Shown: positions 54,200 to 64,000 of the stretch, in pieces
Layout of the letters: each line of letters begins with the position of its first letter
How positions within the stretch are numbered: the stretch's first letter is position 1
DNA from: Volvariella volvacea V23
Taxonomy: Eukaryota; Basidiomycota; Agaricomycetes; Agaricales; Pluteaceae
Assembly (NCBI GenBank): GCA_000349905.1
Contig: KB722748.1
Span: 216,897-280,896 of the forward strand
Direction: 5' to 3'
DNA: 64,000 nt
Made by a program: the position numbers and the translations under genes
The notes under the pieces: model-generated
Told to the model about the DNA's origin: nothing
What the model saw: the letters and a program-made list of their open reading frames with translations, nothing else
The model's database searches: none

Positions 54200-54805
54200 G
54201 CAGAGGAACGGCGATGGGGAGGAAGGAGTGGACAGCGAAGGGAATGGGAGGGTGATGGTGCTCACGAAAAGGACCAGAAAGAAGAGCGAAAGACGATCGC
54301 TTCTGTATATCTGGCCCTTCCCACTCGTTAGGGGCCAAAAGGGGGCCGGGATGGCTATCACGTATCCGAGGCCGTCGCGGAGTGTGAAGGCATACTCTGC
54401 AGTTACGCAAGGTTTGGCAATGGCCTCGCCAGCAGCGCATCTCGCGTTATCCGCGTTCGAAGGATGCGGATCGCCAATTACTCGAGTCGCATCAACCTCG
54501 TACCTTGTTGCCTTTCCTGGCTGCAAAAGTGTGGTCACATGACGCTAATTATCGGCGCAGGGCGAGGAGGCGCGCAGGACCACGGACGGGCCTGGTCGCA
54601 TGGCCGGGCTGCATGCGGTCGTGCAGCGCACCCGTATCGAATCCTGTCCAATCTCAGCACGTTGCTGTGCATCCCAATGTGCCGCCCAATTTTGGAAACT
54701 CGTTCCCACGAATCGCACATTTTCGTTCAAACCCCGATGTATGGCTTCTGTTGTCCCCTAGTCCTAAGCATCGTCAGTTTCTGATCCTCCTCTCCTTGTC
54801 CCACC
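54200..54805. other. Divergent promoter between the MFS and Def1-like genes
   Basis: 606 bases between start codons. Long overlapping open frames on both strands here reflect GC-rich composition; no domain is recognisable. Confidence 0.45.
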
Positions 54806-57800
54806 ATGTCCCAGTACAAGACAGCATCCCATCCCCAGCAGCCCTCAGATAGGCCCGAAAAGTTTAAATATCCAAATCAACTCCGGCAGCTTAGCGAATT
54901 GTTCCCCACCTGGACAGAAGAAGGTATTGTGACCACCATTTGCCGACTTGCCATCTAGTCGCGTCTCAACCCTATTTCTATCCGTGACATTCTGGTGCAG
55001 ATCTAAAGGCACTGCTGATTGAAGTTGAAGGCGATGTTGAAACTAGCGTCAATCGAATCACAGACGGTATGCGCATTCCTCAATGCATTTTCCTTTCACC
55101 CATCGGGTCCCACCTTTCTTATATATCTACTCCAATTACAGGCACTGCTGAGCAATGGGGCGAAGTGATACGCAAAAAAGACAAGAAAGGGCAAGGTACA
55201 GCTCATACCTCAAAGGATTCATTTTCAGGAAGGGGTGACACCCGTGGTACAAGGGGCGGTCGAGGTGGCCGTGGCCTTCGCGGTGGTGCTCGCGGCCGTG
55301 GAGGTGTTCCTAGGGGTGGAGCCGCCAACGGTCACATTTCTCGTACCTCAACTCCTAAGCCACCTGCAACTGCAGATGCCGACCTTAGTGCACCCCAGCA
55401 ACCCTCTGTCGATGGTCATCAAGAGCCAAGTGTTGACCCGGCTGCTCCTTCAAGCACACGACCAATCGATCAACGACACAGTGCTACTCAGCCCGTCTCC
55501 GAGCACCCAGAACAAACCAAGGTGCAGAAACCATTGGCCGATTCTCATCAACAAAACGGGTTGGCTCATCCGACGGCACCTTCCGCTGGCTCCGTAGGTC
55601 CAGCCAAGCCAGTTGCAACTCCTGCTACTGCGAAACGATCCTGGGCACAGATTGCTCGGTAGGTAGCTCGCTGATCCAGCCTGTTCGCGACCTGATGACG
55701 TTTTCAGTCAAAATCAGGAAAAGCCGCCCGCACCACCTGCACAGGCACACCCACCACCCCCTGTGCAAGCACCACCTCCTGCCGCCTCCACGACTCCTGC
55801 CTCCACACCGCCTGCACCAGCACCAGCACCAGTCCCGGCAGAACCAACACTGGTGGCTCCTGAAGATAGCCCATCCACTGGCTGGGAGGAACCAACGACT
55901 GTTCAGGTTCCTACATGGGAGGATGATTCATCATCAAAACCTCAAGTTTCTGTGCAGGAGACATGGCCCACGGCACCGACCAATGAAGAAGCCGAGTCAA
56001 CAAAGGAGGTAGCAAAGGAGCAACCAGAGGAAGTTCAGCAAGTCCACGAGCCCCCACAATCTGCACCAGAACCCGCACCGGTACCGGAGCCTCCTTCAGA
56101 GCCAGCTGCTCCAACAATCCCATTACAACCGCAACCACAGCCAGCCGTTATTGCAGCTCCTTCACCAAAGTTGACTGCTCGCCCGAGTTCAGTGGCTCAC
56201 CGTGCAAGGTTCAAGATCACAGATCAGCCTGTCGTCATGCCCACTTCGTTTGGCCCTGGCATTGAAAAGATTGGGATGCAGTTTGGCAGCCTAAGCTTGA
56301 ATGGCGATTCGCTTGTGGACACAACACCGTAGGTTCATTGTCCAAATGTAGAGCGTTTAACTGATGATCACTTATCAGAGCGCAGCCCGAACCAAGTCCT
56401 CCTGCCGCGCCTTCCCCGCCAACACAACAGACTCAAGAGACGAGCCCTGCCCCTGCCCCCGCCCCCGTCCCAGCTCCCCCATCATTGCAACCCCCGGCTT
56501 CCACCCCAGCTTCGACGACTGCTGCAGCTCCCGCCCCAACAGCCGCTCCCACAGTACCCTCCACATCAACTACTACCTCAAATGCTACCACTGCAGCTGC
56601 AGTATCATCCACACCTGCTGCTCCAGCACCCATATCCCCAGCAGTTTTCCAATCGGGTCAACCTTCCACCTCTGTTCCCGCTCAACCTGTACAACACATC
56701 TCTGCCCAAATCCCTACTCAATCTACGTTGTCATCGGCTCAGGCCACACACACACAACTCCCGGTTTCTGCGTCAACTGCATCCCCACTTCAACACTTTG
56801 CACCTCAAGCACAAGCCAGCTCTCACCAATCTGTACCCTCTTCTCACCACCAAAATCAACATCAACACCAACCAGCACCCCACACTCAGTCTCACTCCCA
56901 TCATCCATATTCTCAACACGGCCTCTCTGCTCATATCGACCCTGCCCAATCAACACCTACTACCTCGCAACCCCAACAACAGCAGCCCACCTCCCACACA
57001 AATTACTTCCGGCAAAATGAAGTCGCCAGTTCTGCCTATTTCCACACCCCCACACCTCCCGCCGCTCAAGCACAAGACTCGGCCTATGGTGCATTTGGCC
57101 AGCTAGCTGGTCAAGCCCAGCATCAGCAGGCGTCGCACGTCAGTGGTTTTGGAGCGTCAGATTATACCTACGGCGACAACCAACGAGTACGTCTTCCCTA
57201 TTCTTGTCTAGGTTCGTTAGCAATTTATTGTATACTCAGGGATTCTATGATACCTATACACAGCAGGCTGGATTTGGTGGCCGCAATGTCCTTGGACATG
57301 AAGATGTCAAAGGCCTACCCGGCGCATCTCAACCAAGCACTGGTGCTGGTTTGCCGACTAGCGCACAGACATCGCAGCAACACCCCACGTCTCAGGCTAC
57401 CCAGCCTCAATCAGCCGGAGGTCAAGCACCCCAACAAGGCTACCCGCCACCAGTCCCGTATTATTACACTCAACCTTATCCTCATAATCAATACTATGGC
57501 GCACCTTATAGCTCGGGATATGTCCCCCAACCATTCGTCAAGTATCCCACAATGTTCCAGCCTGGCCCACCTGGTCCAGGCTCTGCCCCCAGTCCTGCCG
57601 GCAAGCAGCCAGGAGCCAATGTAGGCGTTAATGTGCAACCACAAACCAATCCGTATAGTCAGGGGTTATATCAGCAGGGTGCATACGACGATTACCAGCA
57701 TCATTCACAGCATCAGCAACACCAGCAGCATGGCCACAGCCTAGGCCTCGGACAAGGTGTGGGTGCGAATGATTACAGCAAGCAACTCTATGGTGGTTCT

Positions 57801-58211
57801 GGACAAGGTGGTATGCAAGGGTTCATGAATCTTGGCCAGAATGCTGGTGCCTCTGGTGTTCCCACGTCGAATACCACTGGTCCAAGAGGTGGGAGTTCAC
57901 CAGAAAATACGTTTAAGCCATATGCCTCTAAGGATGTTGGTGTAGGTGTGGGAGGTGGACGGGGCGTCCAGCAACAAGGAGGGCCCTCTCAACAACCTCA
58001 GCAAGGTCAAGGGCAAGGCAGTGGAGGACCTCAAGGGCAATTCTATGGTGGTAATCGATTCGGTAGTGGAGTAGGTGCAGGAGTTGGTGTTCCCCAGCAA
58101 TCTGTTCATCATCAGCAGGGTGGTCCCCAAGCTCATTTGGGCTACCCCCAAACCGGCAACGATAGCTTCTACCAATATCAGGCCAGACAACAACAGGGCT
58201 ACTGGCAGTAA
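54806..58211 (+). CDS. DEF1: Def1-like CUE-domain protein with a long Gln/Pro/Gly-rich tail
   Basis: Seven or more exons, about 1,000 residues, with a strong start context (CCACCATGTC). Residues about 20-65 form a CUE domain: YPNQLRQLSELFPTWTEE, DLKALLIEVEGDVETSVNRI and TDGTAEQWGEV. An RGG-type stretch (RGTRGGRGGRGLRGGARGRG) follows, then a short conserved block RPSSVAHRARFKITDQPVVM. The rest is low complexity: Pro/Ala-rich, His/Gln-rich (HHQNQHQHQPAPHTQSHSHH) and Gly/Gln-rich (QQPQQGQGQGSGGPQGQFYG) ending QARQQQGYWQ. Yeast Def1 bridges ubiquitylated RNA polymerase II to Elongin-Cullin ligase through its CUE domain. The CUE-plus-Q layout supports this name; fine function is inferred. Confidence 0.85.
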
Positions 58212-58533
58212 TTTCTTACTTAACATGTTGTAACGTTTCCCTACTTTACGTTGCGCTTATACGTTGACATTCCTCGCATGCATTATTATTCTTGTTCCCT
58301 TTTACTTTGATCTCTTTTTTTTGCCTTGCTTGCGATCTTGTGTGTCCTGTTTGTTTCCATCTCCTTTGTGTCTAGTATCATAGTACTCTCATCTTTTCAG
58401 TTGCTCCCGCTGTCTTGTACGCTTAGTAACGTCAACATAGGGCTTCTGATGGTCATGTATGCATTAACGGATCTCCAACATGGTAAGTATTGATGTGATT
58501 GATAAGTCTGTTTGGCGAGTAAATATGAGAGGC
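58212..58533. other. Intergenic stretch between DEF1 and IMPDH
   Basis: About 320 bases: DEF1 3' untranslated T-rich sequence, then the IMP dehydrogenase promoter. Confidence 0.5.
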
Positions 58534-58540
58534 TATATAA
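58534..58540 (+). promoter_or_regulatory. TATA box of the IMP dehydrogenase gene
   Basis: TATATAA lies 45 bases before the ATG at 58585. Confidence 0.5.
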
Positions 58541-58584
58541 GCACGCGAAATTTGTGGGTAAAGGCTGGCAATTTTTGCCCTGTA

Positions 58585-59303
58585 ATGCCTGCCAGCCCTT
58601 CTACTAATTCTCCCTACCTCGATCCCTCTACCGCTCTCGCGCACCTCGAGTCTTATAACCGCTCAGATGGACTCTCCATTTCAGATCTTATGGATTCCCA
58701 GCGTCATGGGGGTTTAACGTACAATGACTTCTTATTACTCCCTGGCAAAATCGACTTCCCAGCTTCAGAAGTGGTCACTGAGAGCCGGATAACGAGAAAC
58801 GTCGTTCTCAAAACTCCTTTCATGAGCAGTCCTATGGATACCGTTACCGAAGGAGAGATGGCCATTGCCATGGCTGTGAGTGGCCTGCCGCCAAATCCAT
58901 CTTCGTTTTGCTTATGTATCCTAGCTCCTTGGAGGAATCGGTGTTATACACCACAACCAGACCCCTGAGCGTCAGGCGGCGATGGTTCGTGCAGTCAAGC
59001 GACACGAGAACGGATTCATTGCCGAACCTGTTGTGCTTTCACCAACGCATCTCGTTGAAGATGTTCTCGACATTAAGGCACGTCTTGGTTTTTGCGGCAT
59101 ACCCATCACTGGTTAGTACCCACACATTTCATTTGTCTCTTTATTAGCGATGAGTTTACACCCGCTCATAACCTTCGTTCTGCTGATATAACGCGTCTAT
59201 CGGCGTGTGGCAAGTGGATACTTTTATGGCGTTCTGAATTTTTTGAACGGTTCTTTTTCGTTTTACCATTTTCATGAAATGTCGCGGCGCAAATCAACTA
59301 ATC

Positions 59304-59337
<34 letters not shown>

Positions 59338-60572
59338 ATAAGATAGTGGACTTCTCGGTGGCAAACTAGTCGGAATTGTCACTGCACGCGATATCCAATT
59401 CCGGGACCCGTCAACACCGCTTTCAAAGGTCATGACCACGGACCTTGTCACCGCTCAGCTTGGGATCACCCTCGTTGAAGCTAATGACATCCTTCGGGAC
59501 TCAAAGAAAGGGAAGCTACCGATCATAGATGCTGAAGGCCGACTGGTATCTCTCCTCGCTCGCTCGGATCTCTTGAAGAATCAATCATACCCACTAGCCT
59601 CCAAAAACCCCAAAACTAAGCAACTTTATGCTGCCGCCGCCATTGGAACCCGACCATCTGATCGTCATCGCCTTACTCTTCTTGTTGAAGCTGGCCTAGA
59701 CATCGTTGTTTTGGACTCGTCCCAAGGCAATTCTATCTACCAGTTGGAGATGATTCAATGGATCAAAGAAACATACCCTCATCTCGATGTCATTGCTGGC
59801 AACGTTGTTACCCGGGAGCAAGCCGCTAATTTGATCGCTGCTGGTGCTGATGGACTTCGTGTCGGTATGGGTTCCGGATCGATCTGCATCACGCAAGAGG
59901 TTATGGCAGTCGGTCGACCACAAGCCACTGCCGTTCATGCAGTTGCCGAATTTGCCAATAAATTCGGTGTCCCAGTCGTTGCTGATGGAGGTATTAGCAA
60001 TGTTGGTCACATTGTCAAGGCTCTCGCACTTGGTGCTGGGGCCGTGATGATGGGAGGCCTTTTGGCTGGAACAGAGGAAGCTCCTGGTGAATATTTTTAC
60101 CATGAAGGCAAGCGTGTCAAGGCGTATCGTGGTATGGGCAGTCTTGAAGCAATGGAGCAAGGCAAATCCTCATCGCAGGGAACTAAGAGTAACAGCAAAT
60201 ACCCTCAGCCCAAGAAGGACAATACCGTTGAAAATGCGGCGACTTCGCGTTACTTCTCGGAGAGCAGCGCCATCAAGGTTGCTCAGGGCGTCTCTGGAGA
60301 CGTCCAGGATAAAGGAAGTGTCAAGGCGTTCCTCCCTTATTTGCACGTTGGCGTTCAACACTCGCTTCAAGATATTGGAGTTAAGAGTGTGTCGGCACTG
60401 CAAGAGAGCGTCAAAAGAGGTGTTGTTAGGTTTGAATTGAGGACTGCCAGCGCTCAAGTTGAGGGAGGGGTACACGGATTGAATTCGTAAGTTGTCTCTC
60501 TTTGCAGTAGCAAGGACTGTTGCATACGACTGACTCCCTTGCCACAGATACACCAAACGTCTCTTTGCCTGA
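58585..60572 (+). CDS. IMD: Inosine-5'-monophosphate dehydrogenase
   Basis: Four exons, about 545 residues, the normal length. It converts IMP to XMP with NAD+, the committing step of guanine nucleotide synthesis, as a cytosolic tetramer or octamer. [20 protein letters not shown] and [20 protein letters not shown] start the barrel; [20 protein letters not shown] follows. Two CBS domains are inserted ([40 protein letters not shown]). Catalytic Cys lies in [20 protein letters not shown], the phosphate site in [20 protein letters not shown], and the flap in [10 protein letters not shown]. The last intron joins GLNS to YTKRLFA, the standard IMPDH end. Intron 2 (about 59113-59345) is unusually long and carries a T14-A21 tract. 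Confidence 0.96.
59304..59338. repeat. T14-A21 homopolymer palindrome in an IMPDH intron
   Basis: Fourteen T are followed directly by twenty-one A within the second intron, close to its acceptor at about 59346. It can form a perfect T-A hairpin. Length may be imprecise because of sequencing of homopolymers. Confidence 0.75.
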
Positions 60573-61461
60573 TAGCCCATGTAGCTAAATCGTTGTACTT
60601 TGTCACTCATTTGTCGCGTTGTGTTCAGTAGCTGAGTTTGTACCAACGAATTTTGATTATAGCTTGTACTGTGTCACTTGTGGAACGAATAGTGATTAAC
60701 TGCTGTGAAATATCGGTGCTAAGACTCTATGAAATAATAGTAACTTATAATAGAACTAACTTTCTATGTGGAGATGATTAATGGGTACGATATAAAGGTA
60801 GAGCAGATGACTAACAGGAAAAACGACGAAAAGGCTTGATACTTCGTGGACCTTACTGACAGAAATCCTGATAAGGCTAGAAGGAGAATTGAATTTAAAC
60901 GCGGGCGCGAATGTGGATGTGTGGAGAACAGACGTGTGAGAGGTTGATACGAACGGACAAAGGGTAATACAAGAGTTCTTCATCAATGCGACAATGTGGT
61001 GTGAATGAATAAATTCAGCAATAGGTAGTCAAAAGCGACCCCAGGAAATCGGGTATTGAACTAGAATGATATAGGACACCGCGGAGAAAACATGGTTGAA
61101 GCTTAAAGGATACACGTTCAATAGTTGTAATAGGCAGCGAGGGGGTGATATAAGGAACCTTGAAAACATAGTGTAACATGCAGGCAAGACTGACAGGAAT
61201 TCGTTAATGTAAATGAGGGACATGAGGGTGTGGTAACAGGGGAGCCGCCTTTTCTAATACATGCAATTTTGAACCAGTGACAGTGCCTCCTTCAGAGACT
61301 GGGATGATGTAGGAAAAAAAAAAAACACAGAAACACAAAGGTAGATTGCATGCAAGGATAATAAGATGATAGTGAAGAATGTAGGCAATAACCGGGACCA
61401 AAAAAAGTGCAAGTCAAGTCGACGAAACTGAAGGTGAAATAAGTGTACAATACGGAAGGGT
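60573..61461. other. Convergent intergenic stretch
   Basis: 890 AT-rich bases between the 3' ends of IMPDH and importin-beta. A 12-13-base A run occurs near 61315. No coding frame supported. Confidence 0.5.
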
Positions 61462-64000
61462 TTAGCGGGTTGCTATTTTGATCATCTGGACGTGATAATG
61501 AGTACGCGTAAAGTCAAAGAATGATTTGACATACTTCTCGGGCCCACCGCATAGTCTTTTTCATGTCTGGGGTCATTCTTTGCTTGGATCTGAGCTCAGA
61601 GATAACCCATGGGTCAAGTAATAGCGCCTTGATTTCTCCATTGGGGAAGCTATCGGCTAAGTCGCCAATCAAACCATAGCCCAGCTTCACCACTGCATCC
61701 GTTCGCTCTTCATCAGATAGGCAACGACGAACAAGATCAAGCATAGTCTGACTATGGGGTAGGAGGAGGTGGGCTGAACTAGTGATTAGTTCTAGTCAGG
61801 ACTAGAAAGGGAACAACGTACCTTTCTCCGTCTTCTTGAGCCCGGTGACAATACCCGTGTAGGCTTCCAGGATGCCTTCGCGTAGTTGAGAGACGTAGTC
61901 CAGAAGGTCGTAATCCAACTGGGAGTGAGCGTTAATAAGCGTCTATAGACGCGAGCCAATGGACAACTCACTGGGTTAGGTTCCACCGAGCCGGCTTGGG
62001 TAAGCACACTCATTGTGGTGATTAGGTATGGCTCGAACGCAGGTCCAATGGCTAGTGCGATATCACCAAAGCAAGATAAGATCGAAATTTTAACATTTCG
62101 ATTGAGGATTTCGCTCTGGAGGTTCTCCAATAGCACAGTCATGAAGGGGTTAGCATATTGAGCACTCTGTTCACCCAGCGCGCGCGAGATATCCCCAATA
62201 ATACCAACAGCTACGGTGCATAGCTGGGTGTCTTCGTGGGCTTTGAGGGCGGGATAGAGGAAGGGCAGGAATACCGAGATATAGGGGGAGAAATTGGTTT
62301 CAAGAGCTGCAATGATATTGAGTAGTGCTCTCCGCAAGGAGATGGGTGACATACCGGATGCGAGTGAGCCAACCACTAAGAAGGCATCTTCAAGTACTGT
62401 AGAAGTCTTGCCAGAAGCTTGAATAAGTTGGAGGATAAGCGTCATGATTCGATCAGCCAAGGGTTGGATGCCTTCATTGAGTTTACGAATCACACACTGG
62501 ATGCATGTGAATAGGATGAATTAGGAAGTTGCGAGCGACTTACGATAACAACACTACAGAAGTTGCTTTGGAGTTCATTCCAGTTATTTCGGTCATCAAC
62601 GCCGACAATTTGGTTCTGGCGCAAAGCTAAGTACCCTTGTTGCGTAAAGGTGAAATTCAAATACCTGCAACGCCAACAATTGCTCCATGCGCTGGAGAAT
62701 TGCAACAACTGTATTCTGAACGACTGGGATAGCATCTGGCGTTGCATGGGCCAGGTACGATGTAATAGCCTCGTATGCAGCAGTGCGGAAGTTTGCCTCG
62801 TTGGTGGCGCTGTGAAGGATAAGAACCGGCTTTTAAGATGAAGCACACGACCTCTAACCTTTCTGTCACCCGGAGAAGTGCATCTACAACACCTTGGTAG
62901 TAAGGAGAAAGAGGGCTTGGGCGATTTGGCTCGCCTTCATCCTCATAGTATGCACCTAATTGGTCAGCAAGATTCATTAATGCCCAACAGCAGTTGGCAA
63001 TAATACGTGGGTTGTCTTGCAAACCGTTAACCAACGATGCAATGAGGGGATGTAAGTGAACATCGGGCTTGATGGTCCCGACCAACAGGTCGCAAATTCT
63101 TCCAAGGGTCCATGCAGTTGTATCCTTAACGTGCGGATTGGCATCGGCCATCATATCTATAAGCAGAGGAAGGGCCTGGTTGACTAGGGGAGTCAAAACA
63201 GCGGGATCAGGTCCTTCCAATATGGAGCCAAAGGTCATGATAGCAGCTTCACGGTGGTGCCAGTCCTCAGATTTAATATGGGCTTCGATGAAAGGTATAA
63301 CGGCAGCCACAATGGCGTCTTGAACAGCGGCGGCCACTAAGGATAAACACGTTCCAGCAGCCATAGATACATTCCATTCATCTTCATCGGCGTCTTCATC
63401 TTGCTTTGTAAGTAGTTGAAGCAACTTCGGGACGATTTCAGGCAGCGCAATCTTGGCAAAATACCTTGATTCTGTTTCAGGGGCCTCCCCGTATTCTTGA
63501 GCCTACACGGGAGATAAAATGTCAATACTGTGGTCAAGCGGTCACCGGTACAAAATGTATCCCACCTCCTGTGCTTCAATGGCAAGTTCTACTTCTTCTT
63601 CGCAGACGGTCGACCAAAACTCTACTGCTTGCAAAGCTACGCGCTCATCCGGATGCTGCATACCCACGACTGTCAACTATTATAGGCATCCAGTTAGGAA
63701 GATATGCAATCAAAACATCTATTAAGACGCACGCCAAACAAGGCTTGTTCCATGTAAAGAGCCATTTTATCATAGTAAAGGCCCATGATGCGGACAAGAC
63801 ACTCAAAGGCGCCAACTTGCACAGCGATAGAAGGGTTTTGTGTGGCCTCGCACACTACTTGCATAATATAGTTACGTTCGCCCTGGTGCGACAATAATCA
63901 GCACTAGCACCAATGAAAATTAAAACAAGAGCGAACCTCTCGCTCAAAATTCTCTCTTACGAACTCTAGCGAATTATACAGTGCGTGAATGGCGGCTAGC
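61462..64000 (-). CDS. KAP95: Importin subunit beta-1 (5' part beyond the window)
   Basis: The karyopherin that carries importin-alpha and its NLS cargo through the nuclear pore. Only the central and C-terminal HEAT repeats are here: [20 protein letters not shown] (interrupted by introns), [96 protein letters not shown] and [20 protein letters not shown], ending [20 protein letters not shown]. The [11 protein letters not shown] and [12 protein letters not shown] blocks are diagnostic for importin-beta. I place the end after a 49-nt intron (GTATGT...GTCCAG) giving RWAREMIKIATR-stop at 61462-61464; without it the frame would close at 61514. The 5' end lies past 64000. Confidence 0.93.

Noticed and set aside
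54015..54542. 175-codon plus-strand open frame
   Set aside because: Antisense to the MFS N-terminus and its promoter; no domain and an unlikely composition.
61514..61560. Importin-beta ending as VCQIIL at 61514
   Set aside because: A good GTATGT...GTCCAG intron at that point gives WAREMIKIATR-stop; the read-through end looks like intron sequence. Kept as an alternative only.
1..64000. CRISPR array, phage, operon or bacterial mobile element
   Set aside because: The DNA is eukaryotic with spliceosomal introns throughout. No spaced direct repeats or integrase were seen.

Overview
The window is nuclear DNA of a filamentous basidiomycete, most likely an Agaricomycete. The evidence is dense 45-105 nt spliceosomal introns in almost every gene, proteins of clear agaricomycete type (LRR F-box, DUF1996, Ish1/Msc1, a multi-intron P450), and gene content such as COQ8, OPI3, ATP14, IF1, FACT POB3, H2A.Z and importin-beta. 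Two runs of exactly 100 N (13272-13371 and 45510-45609) are scaffold gaps of unknown true size.

Layout. 1-296: C-terminus of a conserved fungal protein (+). 987-3145: F-box/LRR protein (-). 3444-9764: three mitochondrial genes in a row, IF1 (-), ATP synthase subunit h (+, divergent from IF1) and mitochondrial RNA polymerase (-). 9882-10873: an SDR oxidoreductase divergent from the polymerase. 11.0-21.7 kb is the accessory stretch: a coding relic, a P450 cut by a gap, about 3 kb with no recognisable gene, acireductone dioxygenase, an intact secreted SurE-type protein and a decayed SurE copy behind it. 21.8-25.4 kb: a cupredoxin-like surface protein, a small unknown protein and an F-box-like unknown. 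25.6-28.9 kb: FACT subunit POB3 (-) divergent from a mitochondrial RRM protein (+). 29.0-34.3 kb: a proline-rich unknown, COQ8 and the phospholipid methyltransferase OPI3. 34.3-39.3 kb: a MAP-kinase-phosphatase-like protein (-) divergent from a seven-repeat Ish1/Msc1 stress protein (+). 39.5-45.0 kb: MYND protein, histone H2A.Z, a UBE2S-like E2 and a DUF1996 surface protein. 45.4-48.6 kb: tandem aldo-keto reductases. 48.8-54.2 kb: PPR protein and a 14-TM MFS transporter. 54.8-64.0 kb: Def1-like CUE protein, IMP dehydrogenase and the C-terminal part of importin-beta, which runs off the end.

Functional themes are mitochondrial function (IF1, ATP14, RPO41, RRM protein, COQ8, PPR protein), chromatin and cell cycle (POB3, H2A.Z, UBE2S, Def1), and stress signalling (phosphatase plus Ish1). 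Head-to-head pairs share short promoters carrying palindromic elements (GTCACGG-type inverted repeats, CACGTG, a perfect TGACGTCA).

The most surprising observations are: a single in-frame TGA replacing the conserved Trp of the RGWNWG/KGWNWG motif in an otherwise intact POB3; a perfect CRE between a MAPK phosphatase and an Ish1 gene; two GC-AG introns that restore conserved motifs; a 14-nt microexon in the P450 I-helix; and an ATG-only first coding exon in the UBE2S gene. I found no clearly new multi-gene system.
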